A stretch of 64,000 bases of DNA. Source: Diplolepis rosae (Eukaryota; Arthropoda; Insecta; Hymenoptera; Diplolepididae). Where the stretch lies: contig JAPYXD010000754.1 in assembly GCA_030998225.1 (NCBI GenBank), positions 3,162,001 through 3,226,000 on the forward strand. Direction: 5' to 3'. The notes beneath the pieces are model-generated. The model was not told where the DNA came from. It worked only from the letters and a program-made list of their open reading frames with translations, and ran no database searches. Of this stretch, positions 10,205 to 21,386 are shown piece after piece; position 1 is the stretch's first letter; every line of letters begins with the position of its first letter. A program made the position numbers and the translations under genes.

Positions 10205-10640
10205 AAATCCCTTAATTAAGTCGGTGGGAATGGCAGAGGTATCGCTTAATTGACGTCTAGCTAGTTGAAAGATTTTGCCTCGTTAAGAAAGGCGGCAGAC
10301 GGAATGTTCTCCTTTGAGACGTCTAGATTTTCACTTGAGTCGATGTCGTCGTTGTAGCTCCGATTGTTCTCGAAGAGGTTTAGTAGAAAGTGAGAAGAGG
10401 TTGCAACCAGGAGCCAGTGGTCCTTGGAAGTGAGCATTTCGTAATTTCCCGAGGGTGAAGAACTTCAACGTGGCAGCAGACGACGCTGCTAATCTTCGAC
10501 GTTACGCCTCGAAAACCTGAAACCGGAAATAGGAATCCTCGGAAAGGGGAAGAAATCTTTTTCCAGATTTGATAATCCGTGTCTTCGCCGCCACTTTCCG
10601 TGAACGCCTGCTTACTTTTTCCCTTCTGACATCTCTCATA
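10205..10640. promoter_or_regulatory. GC-richer, apparently single-copy island
   Basis: Base composition rises abruptly (GACGTCTAG, GGCGGCAGACGG and GTCGATGTCGTCGTTGTAG occur here), and no segment resembles any repeat in the window. No open frame with a start is convincing. Islands like this in AT-rich animal DNA are candidate conserved enhancers or non-coding exons; this is inference from composition only. Confidence 0.3.
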
Positions 10641-10889
10641 TTCGTTAAATTTATAAGATGTCTTTTTTCACTATCTTCACTTTAAAATGGTTTCTTACAG
10701 TGGGTGATCAAAATATTATGATCACTGCCATATTCTATTCTAATGACAAAAATCAGTGTTACAGATAATAAAAAGTTATTCCATTCATTTTGAAATATGT
10801 TAGCTTTTTCGTAAAACGTAGATAAGTTAATGTTTTTATTTAATATTAAATATACACTGTTAAAAGTGTTCTAAAATCTAAAAATTTCT

Positions 10890-11193
10890 TAAGTTACATA
10901 AGTAATAGGAGAATACATGAAATTTGCAATAATTTTGAGTAAAAATATTGCAAAATTAACAAAATTTTTATCAAAATCGCATAATTTTTTAAAATTTGGT
11001 AAGAAGCGATAAGAAAAAAAGTTGGGGAAAAAATAAAATTTATTAATAAAATTATTTTTCTATATTTAAAATTTTTTATGTAAAATAATCTTTTCTCTTT
11101 CAAAATAGCCCTTCAATAATAATATTGCTATTCTTGAAATCAAAATCATCTATTTTTGCTTGAGGTCTAATTTTTGTGGATCAACTACCTTAA
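10890..11193. mobile_element. Half copy of TTAA-type element A
   Basis: The right part matches elements A at 17.9 and 34.9 kb: the inverse of CTATTTTGAAAGAGAAAAG, CAATAATAATATTGCTATTC, GAGGTCTAATTTTTGTGG, and the end AACTACC followed by TTAA at 11190-11193. The left arm is missing or decayed. The minus-strand frame at 10894-11103 lies inside it and also occurs, altered, in the other copies, so it is repeat sequence. Confidence 0.65.
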
Positions 11194-11312
11194 GGGGTAT
11201 TCTGCTCTGACAACCGAAAATGTTGAGGATTTTTGTGAATTTACTCTAAAAAAAGTACTTCATATATATTTTATTTATTTCTACATTAAGAAACCCATGA
11301 AAAAAAACTAAT

Positions 11313-11890
11313 TTTGCTGGCGAAGTTACTTTAAAACTTATGTTACTTGTAGCTTTTTCAGAAACTTCGTTACTTTTCGAAAAAAGTAATTGTAACGTAA
11401 CTTAATTACTATTTTCCAAGTAACTGGTAACTTTTTTTCAGTTACTTTTCCGTTATATTGTAATTTTTTTTATATCTTTCTTTTGATTGCTTTTATACAA
11501 AGGATGAGAATTTTAAAAATTGCGTGCGACGAGAAAACAAAAGATTATCCATATCGCACTTGCATTCTGGTTTTTATTTGCTTTGTAAACAAGCAAGCTT
11601 TGATTTTGGACATATTACTTCAATCGAGTCTGAAACTTCGAAGATAATTCATTTGATATTTTTTAAAAAATCATATTATTTCAATCTTTCCGTATTGGAA
11701 AATTAGGTTGTGTGTGGGGGGGGGGGGGGGATTAGAAGCTTATAAAGTAACTTACGTTACTTTCACCAGTAAGTGTAACTTTAACGAGTTACTTTTTTGA
11801 AGAAGTAATAGTAACGAGTTACTCTGTTTTGTAAAATAACGTAACTGTAACGAGTTACTTTTGATAGAGGAACTTACCCAACGCTAGTTC
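11313..11890. mobile_element. Element with GTAAC/GTTAC subterminal repeats
   Basis: Many copies of AGTTACTTT, CGTTACTTT, GTAACGAGTTACT and their inverses crowd both flanks. The right end TTACCCAACGCTAG is roughly inverted at the left (CTGGCGAAGTTACTTT, with a small deletion). The centre is unique and holds a 15-base G run (11716-11730). Dense inverted subterminal repeats are typical of transposase-binding ends, as in hAT-like elements, but I cannot define a target duplication. No transposase frame is present. Confidence 0.5.
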
Positions 11891-12119
11891 AGAAATTTCC
11901 GTACATTTTTCGCAATTCTTAATCTGTACTCTCTAAATATGAATCAGTCAAAAAAACTGTAAATCAGTCAAATTAAACTGATTTCTTTAGTGAAAATTCA
12001 CTGATTTAACAGTGAAAGCATTTTTTCCACTGATTCAATCAGTGATAATCAACTGATTTAGCAGTGAAATATATTTTTTCACTGATGAATCAGTGAAAAG
12101 GCAAATCACTGATTCAATC

Positions 12120-14064
12120 TGTAACGTCCGAAAATGACGATGATGATTGATGATGCGATGCGCGAAACTCATAGACCGAAATCGAAGCCGTTAATGAAAA
12201 ATAGAGAAAACCTCAAACAATTTTCATAAAACTTATGTTACGATTACCTTCCTAAAATCGCTTACAAAAATGCATACATTCGCCAATCCTAGACAACCTA
12301 AGGTTCCACATTGAAAGGTGGTATGTGAACGTATTGAAAGATGTCTTGATTGACTCCCAACGTTAGAGTCGATTGTTAAATAAAAATTAACCGTTAGAAT
12401 AACCGACGTGAATAAAAAATTTGAGTGAACGATTCGAACCTACCCCAAACTGATGGATGTTGAGCGTTTGGTTCGAATAAACATTTAGATGAGACAGATC
12501 TATATTTTTAATAAACAATTACAATTAACAATTTTAAAGATTCGAACCTACACCAAACTGATGAATGTTGAGCGTTTGGTTCGAATAAACATTTAGATGA
12601 GACAGATCTATATAATTATAAACAATTGAATTAAACGATTTAAATAATTCACTTGAATAAACAATTTTAAAGATTCGAACATACACCAAACTGATGAATG
12701 TTGAGCGTTTGGTTCGAATAAACGTTTAGATGACACAGATCGATATATTTATAAACAATTGAAATTAACGATTTAAATAATTCACTTCAATAATCAATTT
12801 TTAAAGATTCGAACCTACACCAAACTGATGAATGTTGAGTGTTTGGTTCGAATAAACGTTTAGATGACACAGATCGATATATTTATAAACAATTGAAATT
12901 AACGATTTTAAAGATTCGAACCTACACCAAACTGATGAATGTTGAGCGTTTGGTTCGAATAAACATTTAGATGAGACAGATCGATATATTTATAAACAAT
13001 TGAAATTAACGATTTAAATAATTCACTTCAATAAACAATTTTTAAAGATTCGAACCTACACCAAACTGATAAATGTTGAGCGTTTGGTTCGAATAAACAT
13101 TTAGAAAGATTGGATCGCAAATTCAATTAATATTGAATTTTGAGTAATTAAAATTTGAAGTTGGGTTGCGATGGGTATGAAATTATAAGAGAAAAATTGT
13201 ACTCACTTTTTAGAATTTTATTATTGTTGCAGATTGGAAATATAACAGTTGCTTATGCTTGAAAACTTACAAATTTGGAAAATTTAAACTTTAGTTTGAG
13301 TAGTTTGAGGCTAGTTCTGCTAAGAACCAAACTCCCAAATCTTGACTGACTCTCGTGTTTTTTTACGCGGTATATATATGATTTGGTCCCTATAAGGGCC
13401 GTGTGTAAGACGAAGAGAGTAAAAGGATAGATGATACTTATACCGGGTGTCCAGTTATTCTCTTAGCCTTTTACAGTTCTATTAGGTTATTTTTATTCGT
13501 ACATGATTTGCTAATGCTGAATACATTAATTTGTGCAATATGTAGTATTTTTAAGTATACAATTTTCTATTTTATTCTTATTTTCGCAATAAGTATGGTA
13601 TTCTTATTTTAAACAAGTAAATCACTGTCTATCTGTTTATTAATTACCGTAATTGTCCGTTACTATGTATGTAAATGCACGTGTATATTAATATACATGT
13701 GCATATACATGTATATTGTACGCTTAGATTTATTTGGTGAACGCATATTTCGCATTTTAACATAAATCTGGAATTGGAAAGTTTGATTTTTGTAAACATG
13801 ATATTTACCTTTAAATAATTTCGAAAGTAAATAGATTCTGGACTCATCGAAAATAGAGATCTTACGCAATAGCACTTACAGTTTCCATTGCGCTTATCTT
13901 AACTATGCAGTTTAATGAGTCGAAAGTCTGATATTTCGTGTTTTTAAAAGGTTTTCCCTTTATATACTGGGTAGTACAAAATTCTTATATCTGATACGTT
14001 GTTTTTACATACAGAAATTATTTTTTTAATTCTTAACTATATCTAATACGGACTGGACGTAACA
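12120..14064. mobile_element. LTR-like insertion with TGT...ACA ends and AATC duplication (probable solo LTR)
   Basis: The inserted segment starts TGTAACGTCC and ends GGACGTAACA. It is bordered by AATC on both sides (12116-12119 and 14065-14068). TG...CA ends with a 4-bp duplication are the signature of LTR retrotransposon integration, and no gag, pol or env frame is present, so a solo LTR is the simplest reading. A TATATATATG box near 13371 followed by TATAAGGG could be its promoter. A tandem array occupies 12431-13110. The alternative is a TIR element, because the ten terminal bases are also inverted with one mismatch. Confidence 0.6.
12431..13110. repeat. Six-unit tandem array with 107/134-bp spacing
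   Basis: GATTCGAACCTACACC starts at 12431, 12539, 12672, 12806, 12913 and 13047, so spacings are 108, 133, 134, 107 and 134. The long spacing comes from an optional segment of about 26 bp (TTTAAATAATTCACTTCAATA). Each unit core has TTCGAACC and GGTTCGAA in inverted order around TGATGAATGTTGAGC, forming a potential hairpin. On each strand GGTTCGAAT resembles the Pol III B box (GGTTCGANNCC). Confidence 0.8.
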
Positions 14065-14102
14065 AATCTGTGAAAATTTGACTGATTCAGATTTAGAGAG
14101 TA

Positions 14103-15039
14103 TGAATGTTGCTATCGTTTGTACTTCAATTATCAATTTATATTGTAAATTTACAAAATGGTGGCATTTTTTGCAAATGCGTTTAAGAAAAACCTTTTTT
14201 TCGCCATAATTGGGGCGAAAATATAAATTAAAATTTGACTATGATTGAGGTACGGACGATAGCCATGTTTTTGCTAAATATGTTCCTAGAATTTCTGCCC
14301 GATTGGTTAAGCCGCTTTTTGAGAAATCATCTGCGCAGCAAGATTAATTCTTTTTTATGGGTTATTCAAGTAGAAATAAATAAATTTTTATTTTTATACT
14401 ATAAAGTTTTTCGTTCTATTCTCTTAGAGTACACCTTTCAGCAAAAAAAAAGTTTGTGTCGTTAGATGCAGTACTTTTTGAGAAAAAAATTCGTTCAAAA
14501 TGCTTAACTTTTTCGGTCATCAATTATAAGTATTGGAATATCAAGTAAATTAGTCTTAATACAGTAGTTTTGAATTTACTAAGAGTAACTGGATTTTCTT
14601 AATGGGAACTTAATTTTACGGAGTTGTAATTGTAGGAAAAAGCAGTTTGTATTGTATTGTTTTGTATTGTTTCTTTTTCCTCCCTACATCATAAATTAGT
14701 TGAGAATTATGAAATATTTTGAAAAATACCATTTAAAGTTTTCAATGAATGATATTTTTCATACTTTACTAAAAATTCAGAATTTTAATTTTTTATTTTC
14801 ATTATTATTTACAACTAGAGGAGTACTTTGAGATAGAATTCCAAAGAATGTAAAAAAAACAAAGAAAAGAGGAAAAAGTAAATACAAATCTAATAAATAA
14901 TTCATGTATTTTAAATTCATGGTTGCGAATAGTATCTATCGTAGAATATATCTATCATTATCCATCAGTATTTTTTCCCTTCTGAGTTATATCTCGCTCA
15001 AGATAAAGTACATTTTGTCTCTTACCCTCTTAACTCGAT
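14103..15039. other. AT-rich DNA, no gene supported
   Basis: Long T and A runs and short TTGTATTG repeats near 14645-14670. The frame at 14235-14465 lacks any further support. Confidence 0.35.
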
Positions 15040-15445
15040 GCCACCCTCTTTTGGGTGTAAAATAAATCAGAAGTACTCCTGTAGATTACGTTGTTGGAAC
15101 GCATCAAGTTCACGGGGTTAACCACGGAAGAATAGCATCGCTGTTATTTATGGTGGATTTGCAAAATTGAAAAAACGCCACGACACCCCATGATTTCAGA
15201 TAAAAGTGTACATTCATGTAAATCAAGAAACAACCGATTTTTCCTTTCCGGCGCGAAATTCAAATTCGTGTCGTTAAATTGGAGTGAAGGGTGACGAATT
15301 GAAATGGTGCGTTTTGTCGAATGGAGCCGCAAAACGAATCGTGTTCCTTTCAAACGTGATCCATTTTGTTCTTTGGCCATTAGCGATCGATTCCATTAAT
15401 CACGCAAATAGAAGGGGATGGAATAGGATGTTATTTTCCTCGAAG
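15040..15445. promoter_or_regulatory. GC-richer, apparently single-copy island
   Basis: Contains CGGCGCGAAATTC, GATCGATTCCATTAATCACG and other mixed-composition blocks with no matching repeat in the window. TTAAT/ATTAAT homeodomain-like cores are present. Overlapping frames exist on both strands, but neither has splice or start support. It is listed as a regulatory or conserved non-coding candidate on composition alone. Confidence 0.25.
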
Positions 15446-16601
15446 CTTAATGCTCTCAAGTCCTTATTTATTTTTATTGCTTCCTGGCCATTGAAAAAAA
15501 TCATATTATAAAACATTCAAAAAAATAATGACTGCAATTTCAGATTTTGACAAATTATTCAACTTTTTTATTTTAAAAGGTGTGTACTCGAAATTTTTTC
15601 TTCGTGATTTTGATTATACTAATAATATTTAATATTATCATACATTATTGTTATTATGTAAATATGTATACTCATTGTATAGAAAATTTACCTCAGAATT
15701 TTTAGAAATAGAAAGAGTTCTGGAGATTTTTTCGTGCACCATAAATATTTCAAAGGATTAAATACGATTCAATTGATTTGAAAAGATGAAATTGGTGGAA
15801 GTTTTTAATGTGGAAAATTTTGAGTTCAAAAGATGATAAAAATTGTGCATTTATAATGTTTAAATTTAAAAAGTTGATAATTTTTTTGATTCCATAAATT
15901 AAAATAAGAATTTTAGAAATATTAATATTTTTTCTCAAAAATTGAATATTTAAAAATATGGAAAGTAAGAACATAATTAGGGGAATCATGAAATTCATAA
16001 AGTGTAAAAATAATTTAAATCTTCACCCATTAGAAATTTCAAACAATTTAATATTTTCTGTACACAAAATACCTGTATGTTCATTTGCGAAATACAATCG
16101 AAGACAATAGAGAATGCTGAGATAAAAATGTTACCGATTTACTATGTCAAGATGCTTATCCTTATTCGAAGAATAAAGTACTGTACTGATTATCATCTAC
16201 ATGGTAGTGGATAAAATGCGGATAAACATCCTTTTAATACCTTCGTACGAGTTAATCTCTATTGCATTGGCTACAATACATATGGTAACCCACACAATTT
16301 TTTATTTTCAAAATAACGATAAAACTTAACAAATTATTGGTAGTTACAGCCAAATGTATTTAATATACTTCGAAATGTTTACTAAAGAAAAGTCTTCAGA
16401 CGTGTTTTATTGTTTTCTAAAATATTTTATAAATTTTTATAAAGGTATTTTGTATACGGAAAACTTATATTGACTAAATATTTTTTTAATTTTAAATAAA
16501 GCGTTTTTTTGCAATTTTTTTTGTGTGGAAAAAAAGTAAGAGGATAACAATATTCAATAATGTTATTAACCATGTCTTTAATTGTTCATTAAATAATATT
16601 T
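15446..16601. other. AT-rich DNA, nothing recognised
   Basis: No repeat arms or coding signal were found. The minus-strand frame at 15750-15998 is Ile/Asn/Lys/Phe-rich, as expected by chance in AT-rich DNA. Confidence 0.35.
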
Positions 16602-17041
16602 ATTCGTAAATAGTACAAAATGGCGACGCTGGAGCCATGCTCGGGAGGCATGTTTTTTAAAACGCCACGCAGCTTAATTCCAACAATTCCCATTCTCTTT
16701 ATTCCAAATTTTGACCATATCTTTAAAATAACATCCTGAAGTGAAGCGCCTATGCGATTTTCGATAAGTTGATTTTAATATTATTTATTGACAAAATAAT
16801 TGCCCCTTGTTTTGTAAAAAATTGAACTTTTCACTTCAAATGCTCGCCAATTACACAAAAATTGATGTTTTCGAAATACCCTACGTATACTCTAGCTATA
16901 CTCATGTAGATTAAGAGGAAACTTTTTGTTTTTTTCCAAATTTAAATTTGCGTCAGTTACAGTGCGTATCGCAGAACGCCTCAAAGTGAACATGCCTCCC
17001 AAGAATGGCTCCCGCGTCGCCATTTTGTACTATTTATAAAT
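16602..17041. mobile_element. Foldback element with AAATAGTACAAAATGGCGAC ends
   Basis: AAATAGTACAAAATGGCGAC at 16608 is exactly inverted as GTCGCCATTTTGTACTATTT ending at 17035. Pairing continues inward through GGAGCCAT and GGGAGGCATG with few mismatches and outward through ATTYRTAAATAG. The interior is AT-rich without a transposase. Total length is about 430 bp. The target duplication is unclear. Confidence 0.75.
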
Positions 17042-17923
17042 GGCTATTTTTTTAACAATGGAAGATATGATTGATAATACCCTCAAATATTAGTATATTA
17101 GTATTTTGAAAAGTAGAAAACAATTCCAAACTATTTTTCCATGTCATCTTGATATTTTATTATAGGACATTTATATTCATATGATGTAATTTTTTCATTA
17201 TTTCTCTCACAAATTGTTTATTAAACCACCTACATTTACTATTATAAATGTCGAATATGAAACACATAGGGGATGAAAATCTTTAGCTATAAAAAAATCA
17301 ACCCAACCATCAATTTTCTTCACTTGCCATTTCCGTCCCATTAATGTCATTCTATAAATTTTCTACTCATTTTAAGATGCTATTCGAAGAGTTCTATGAG
17401 CCGTAAACCGGAAATTAGGAAAGCTGTACTGTATTATTTTATTATTTCAAGACCATGTATGTTTGTGAGGACACCCTTGTTCTGATCGCGTTGCCGCTCT
17501 CGTATCTTTCAATGATTTACGTCTATGCTCCCTATGAAATTCTCATGTCAACTACATGAGAGCTGGGATTTCAGGGATCGAAAAGTTAAAATCCTTCAGT
17601 AATTGAACTTCCGTTGGAATTCCTAATATCAAACAGAGTTCTTTCAAATAGACAAATGTGTTTACTTTCATTATATGGATTCTCAATCATAGATAATGAT
17701 GTTGGAATATACAGGGTTTTCCAATTAGAGGTTTCATTTTCAATAGCCCACTATTTTGGCAGCTGTCATAATAAGAGGTGTAATTTTTGACAGATGACAA
17801 CTAAAAACTATGCTATTAATAAAAATGGAACGGCGCATGCTTCAACAACGCATTAAAATTGTTAAAATTCACTACAAAAAATCATTATGAGCGATGAGGC
17901 TCATTTTCACCTTGGAGGCTACG
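17042..17923. other. AT-rich DNA with a modestly GC-richer patch near 17440-17600
   Basis: No gene supported. The patch (GACACCCTTGTTCTGATCGC) appears single-copy. Confidence 0.3.
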
Positions 17924-18599
17924 TTAAGGTAGTTTTCATCCACGAAAATTAGACCTCAGGCAAAAATAAATAATTTTGCTTTCAAGAATAGCAAAATTAT
18001 TATTGAAGGGCTATTTTGACAGAGAAAAGATTATTTTACATGAAAAAAATTTGAAACACAAAAAAATAATTTTATTAATAAATTTTATTTTTGCCCCAAC
18101 TTTTTTTCTTATTGCTGTTTACAAAATTTTTAAAAATTATGCGATTCTAATAAATCATGAATCATTTTTTCAGAGAAAAGATTTCCCACACCTTCACCGT
18201 TTCTGATTTTTAAAAACAAATTCTTTAATGGCTGAAATTATAAAAAAACAATTTTTTAAAACAAGATTTTTATAAACAAATTGCTCTATTTGATAATACT
18301 TAATTTAATTTCAAAAATAGCAAACGGTCATGTTGTAGAGAATCTTTTTCCTAAAAAAATGAACCGTGATTATATTATAATCCAATCATTTTTAAAAATT
18401 TGGCTCGAAGCGATAAGAAAATAAGTTAGGGCAAAAATAAAATTTATTAATAAAATTATTTTTTTGTTTTTCAAATTTTTTTCATGAAAAATAATCTTTT
18501 CTCTTTCAAATTATTCCTTCAATAATAATATTGCTATTCTTGAAAGCAAAATTATCTGTTTTTGCCTGAGGTCTAATTTTCGTGAACGAACTACCTTAA
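17924..18599. mobile_element. Element A, complete copy in a TTAA site
   Basis: TTAA (17924-17927) + GGTAGTTTTCATCCACGAAA at the left; TTTCGTGAACGAACTACC + TTAA (18596-18599) at the right. The arms pair over about 300 bases each, including CCTCAGGCAAAAATA, ATTATTATTGAAGG and AAAATAATTTTATTAATAAA. The TTAA target duplication is the hallmark of piggyBac and Kolobok superfamilies. No transposase is encoded; the frame at 17976-18206 is arm sequence, repeated at 34920-35177. Confidence 0.8.
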
Positions 18600-19392
18600 T
18601 GAACTATATTTTTCGTGTTCAGAAAATTCAGTTAGTTTTTAGTAAGTTTAAGAAACAATCTTAATTTTCAGTTAGAAAGTGTTGAATATCCTGACACTTG
18701 TATCTGTAAATTCTGAAAATTCTGTTACAGTTTCCTAATTTTATAATAAATTTTATAAAAATTCTGCTACAGTTTGATAGTTTTAAGGTATATTTTGAAA
18801 AGGTACATTTTACAGGTACATATGAAAATTCAGTTAAGTTTCGAAATATTAGGAAAAATTTCAGAAAATTCAGTAAATTTTTCGTAATTTTAAGATACCT
18901 TTCATAATAAATATCGTCAAATTTTTCGTTACCTTTGTAACATACAAATTTTGTAAATTTCCGATTATTTATAACAGTGTATTTTTAGCAAAAGTTTCAG
19001 GATATGATAATGGAAATACTTAGTTTTGTAAAATTTCAATTGTTTTGAATAATTTAACAGGAAATGAAAGTAGACCAGGTTCTTTCAGATATATATTTTT
19101 AAAAGTATGCCAACATTTCGCCTTTACACCGAAAGCGTCATCAGAGCGTACAAAAGATAATTAAAAGACGATATAGGTCAAATAGACTATTTTCAAAACA
19201 ATTTAGAATTTTGCTTTCACTATATTAGTCAAATCATCTAAAAGTCAATCAATAGTATAAATACCTGGTCTAATTTTATCTTCTGAACATTTCAGCTCGG
19301 ACCTTAAATGTTTAATTCTGAATGTCTAATTGAAAAAAAAAACTAAAAACTAAATACTTTTCTTGATCACATGGCTCATTTCATACACGTCC
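18600..19392. repeat. Degenerate GAAAATTCAGTTA-type repeats
   Basis: GAAAATTC(A/T)GTTA(A/C)A and TTTTA(A/G)GGTA variants recur from 18620 to about 18960, suggesting an old tandem array. Then follows a GCCAACATTTCGCC segment (about 19108-19145) ending GTCATCAGAGCG, similar in layout to the CGTTTCGACT...CTCATCAGTG motif at 24.5 and 53.4 kb. Confidence 0.4.
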
Positions 19393-20108
19393 TTAAGGGG
19401 GTCTCCTCATCAGTCAGCTTCAAAAAATCGATTTTTTTTTTGTTGCTTCAATCGTTAGAATTATTATCTGAGAATATTCTTGCAAAGTTTCAAAGTCCAA
19501 CTCAAAGTAGTTTATGAGTTAAAGTACCAAGAATTTGATTTTTTTCGTTCGAAAAACTTTAAAGCCCATTTTATGAAAACCATGTTTTTTGAAATTCCGT
19601 GCACGATTACAAAAAAACTATAAAAGCTATGTATGCAAGTAAAACACTGTTTTTTAGATAATTTAATTGTGCACAGACTGAGTTAAAAAATGTATTAAAA
19701 AATCTCTTTTTACAATGTTATTAACGCACTTACTGCTAAAAAAAAGGCCGAAAAATCGAGTACTTTATTAAAAAATGACTAAAATATTCAACTTTCAATC
19801 ACCATAATATACTATACTGTGCAGAAAAGCCTTCCGAACAAGGAAGTATTTTAATTTTTTGTTTCAGGTAAAAATTACGGGCTGAATTTTTCACGGAGTT
19901 TGAGTTGTCCGCGGCGAGCTGCTGCGCGAGATTGTTTATAAATCCGCCATTTTTATTTATTTTGACATTCAAAAAACTTTTTATTATTGAATAAAAATAT
20001 GTTCAAAGATACGCAAAAGATCATTTGTTTCTCTTGCTGTTTTCATGTTTAAAAAAAATCCTAAAAAACCACCTTTTTTATGAGCCAGTGATGAGGAGAC
20101 CCCCTTGA
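19393..20108. mobile_element. Element T2 in a TTAA/TTGA site
   Basis: TTAA (19393-19396) + GGGGGTCTCCTCATCAGTCA at the left is inverted at the right as CCAGTGATGAGGAGACCCCC + TTGA (20105-20108). The terminal inverted repeat is at least 17 bp, and the right target copy carries one change from TTAA. The interior is AT-rich, with no transposase frame. Confidence 0.7.
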
Positions 20109-20384
20109 ATTATTCGGAAACTTATAATTGGAGTAGTTTTTCTGTATAGACAGAATTTCCAAACAGGCGTGAATAAAATCAATTGACAGAAAACCTATTT
20201 TAACTATTTGTTAATGGCTTCTAAGAAATAATAATCAACCACTATTAAATTGTCTATATTTGCCTTACTTAAAATATGCTATTAAATTAATCCTTGTGAA
20301 CTAAAACCATCCAGAATGCACTATCTAAACTTTTTTATCTTTGAAATTTACAAGGACTTGGAAGCAAGATCAAATTATTTTCTT
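20109..20384. other. AT-rich DNA, nothing recognised
   Basis: Short spacer between element T2 and a GC-richer island. Confidence 0.3.
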
Positions 20385-20720
20385 ATGACCGGCTTCATTT
20401 CACCCTCGGCTCTTGAACCATTTTCGAGGGACGCAAGACAATTTATTGTCCTCTCTGCCGATGATCGTTTTGAAATTTATGACGCGTACGTCATAGTAAT
20501 GCAAAAGACATAACCACGTTTGTCTACGCCAGTGACGTAATACCCATTACGCGATTCAGCGTAAAATGATACGTTAAAAGTGAAATTTTAATGGCGCGTG
20601 AATCTTTCAGCAACTGACTCTATCGGCTGGAATAATGCTATTCGGAAGGACGAGAACGTTTCCTGGACGTTCTCGTTGTTAAAATGAAGTATTCGTTGTG
20701 TATTGGAGATAGGGAATAAT
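20385..20720. promoter_or_regulatory. GC-richer, apparently single-copy island
   Basis: Contains GACGCGTACGTCATAG, GTGACGTAATACCCATTACG (CRE-like TGACGTAA) and ACGTTTCCTGGACGTTCTCG. Nothing matches elsewhere in the window. The short frame at 20316-20513 ends without a splice site. Regulatory function is inference. Confidence 0.25.
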
Positions 20721-20800
20721 ATTCTTCATCCGTTAAGTTAAGAACTAATAAGTTACGGAATCATAAAAGATTTCATATCCTGTTTTTATATTAAGGGGAA

Positions 20801-21386
20801 CCGCCACCTTTAATATTTTTATTTTTTGAATTTAGACCTTCCATATAATTTTTCTATGTTCAGTACCTTTATTTAAAAAGGTTGTGGGATTTTTTTAAAA
20901 TTCCAGCACCTTTGTGAATTTCCAAAGTAAAATTTTTGAGTTTTTTGGCATTTTTGGACATTTTTTGACTTTGAATAACTTTTTTGATTTTCAACCAATT
21001 GCCATGATTCCTTTTTATTTTTTCCTTAGAGAGTGTAAAAATTTTGTAGGTATGAAAATCACTCTAGCTAAAAAAAACTACAAATTTTAATTTTTTTAAT
21101 ATTATTTTATTTGTAACTTTTTTTTCAGTCATGTTACCTTATTTTTCATACCCAAAAAGTTGATATACATTTTAAGGAACATAATTAAAAAAATCATGAT
21201 GATTTGGTTAAAAACGAAAAAGTTATTAAAGTCAAAAAATGTCAAAAAAAATGCCCAATACATAAAGGTGCTGGAATTTTGAAAAAAGCCAAAACCTTTC
21301 TAAATGAAGGTACTAAACGTAAAAAAAATTATATGAACGATCTAAAATCAAGAAATAAAAATATTCAAAGTGGCGGATCCTCTTGA
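20801..21386. mobile_element. Element T3 in a TTAA/TTGA site
   Basis: TTAA (20801-20804) + GGGGAACCGCCACCTTT at the left is inverted with a few mismatches at the right as CAAAGTGGCGGATCCTC + TTGA (21383-21386). Inner arms also pair: CCAGCACCTTTGTGAA against AAAGGTGCTGG, and GTACCTTTATTTAAAAAGGT against ACCTTTCTAAATGAAGGTAC. The Lys-rich frame at 21204-21386 lies wholly in the right arm and is not a gene. Confidence 0.7.

Larger units (their letters stand above)
11939..14100. mobile_element. Family-C TA-flanked MITE, split by a later insertion
   Basis: The left end CTCTCTAAATATGAATCAGTC follows TA (11937-11938). The right end GACTGATTCAGATTTAGAGAG precedes TA (14101-14102). The TA flanks and the inverted ends fit a Tc1/mariner-type non-autonomous element. 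Its body matches the intact relative at 29728-29964 up to GCAAATCACTGATTCAAT and resumes at TGTGAAAATTTGACTGATT. The interruption is the LTR-like insertion at 12120-14064. Confidence 0.75.

Noticed and set aside
12431..13110. CRISPR-like array
   Set aside because: Units are contiguous satellite monomers with an optional block, not short repeats separated by unique spacers, and the DNA is eukaryotic.
17976..18206. 76-codon frame similar to frames at 34920-35177, 35252-35449, 61033-61224 and 10894-11103
   Set aside because: The similarity is real but comes from the inverted arms of element A. It appears on both strands of one palindrome, which a conserved protein would not do.
21204..21386. 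Lys-rich 60-codon frame
   Set aside because: It is contained in the right arm of element T3 and ends at its terminal repeat.
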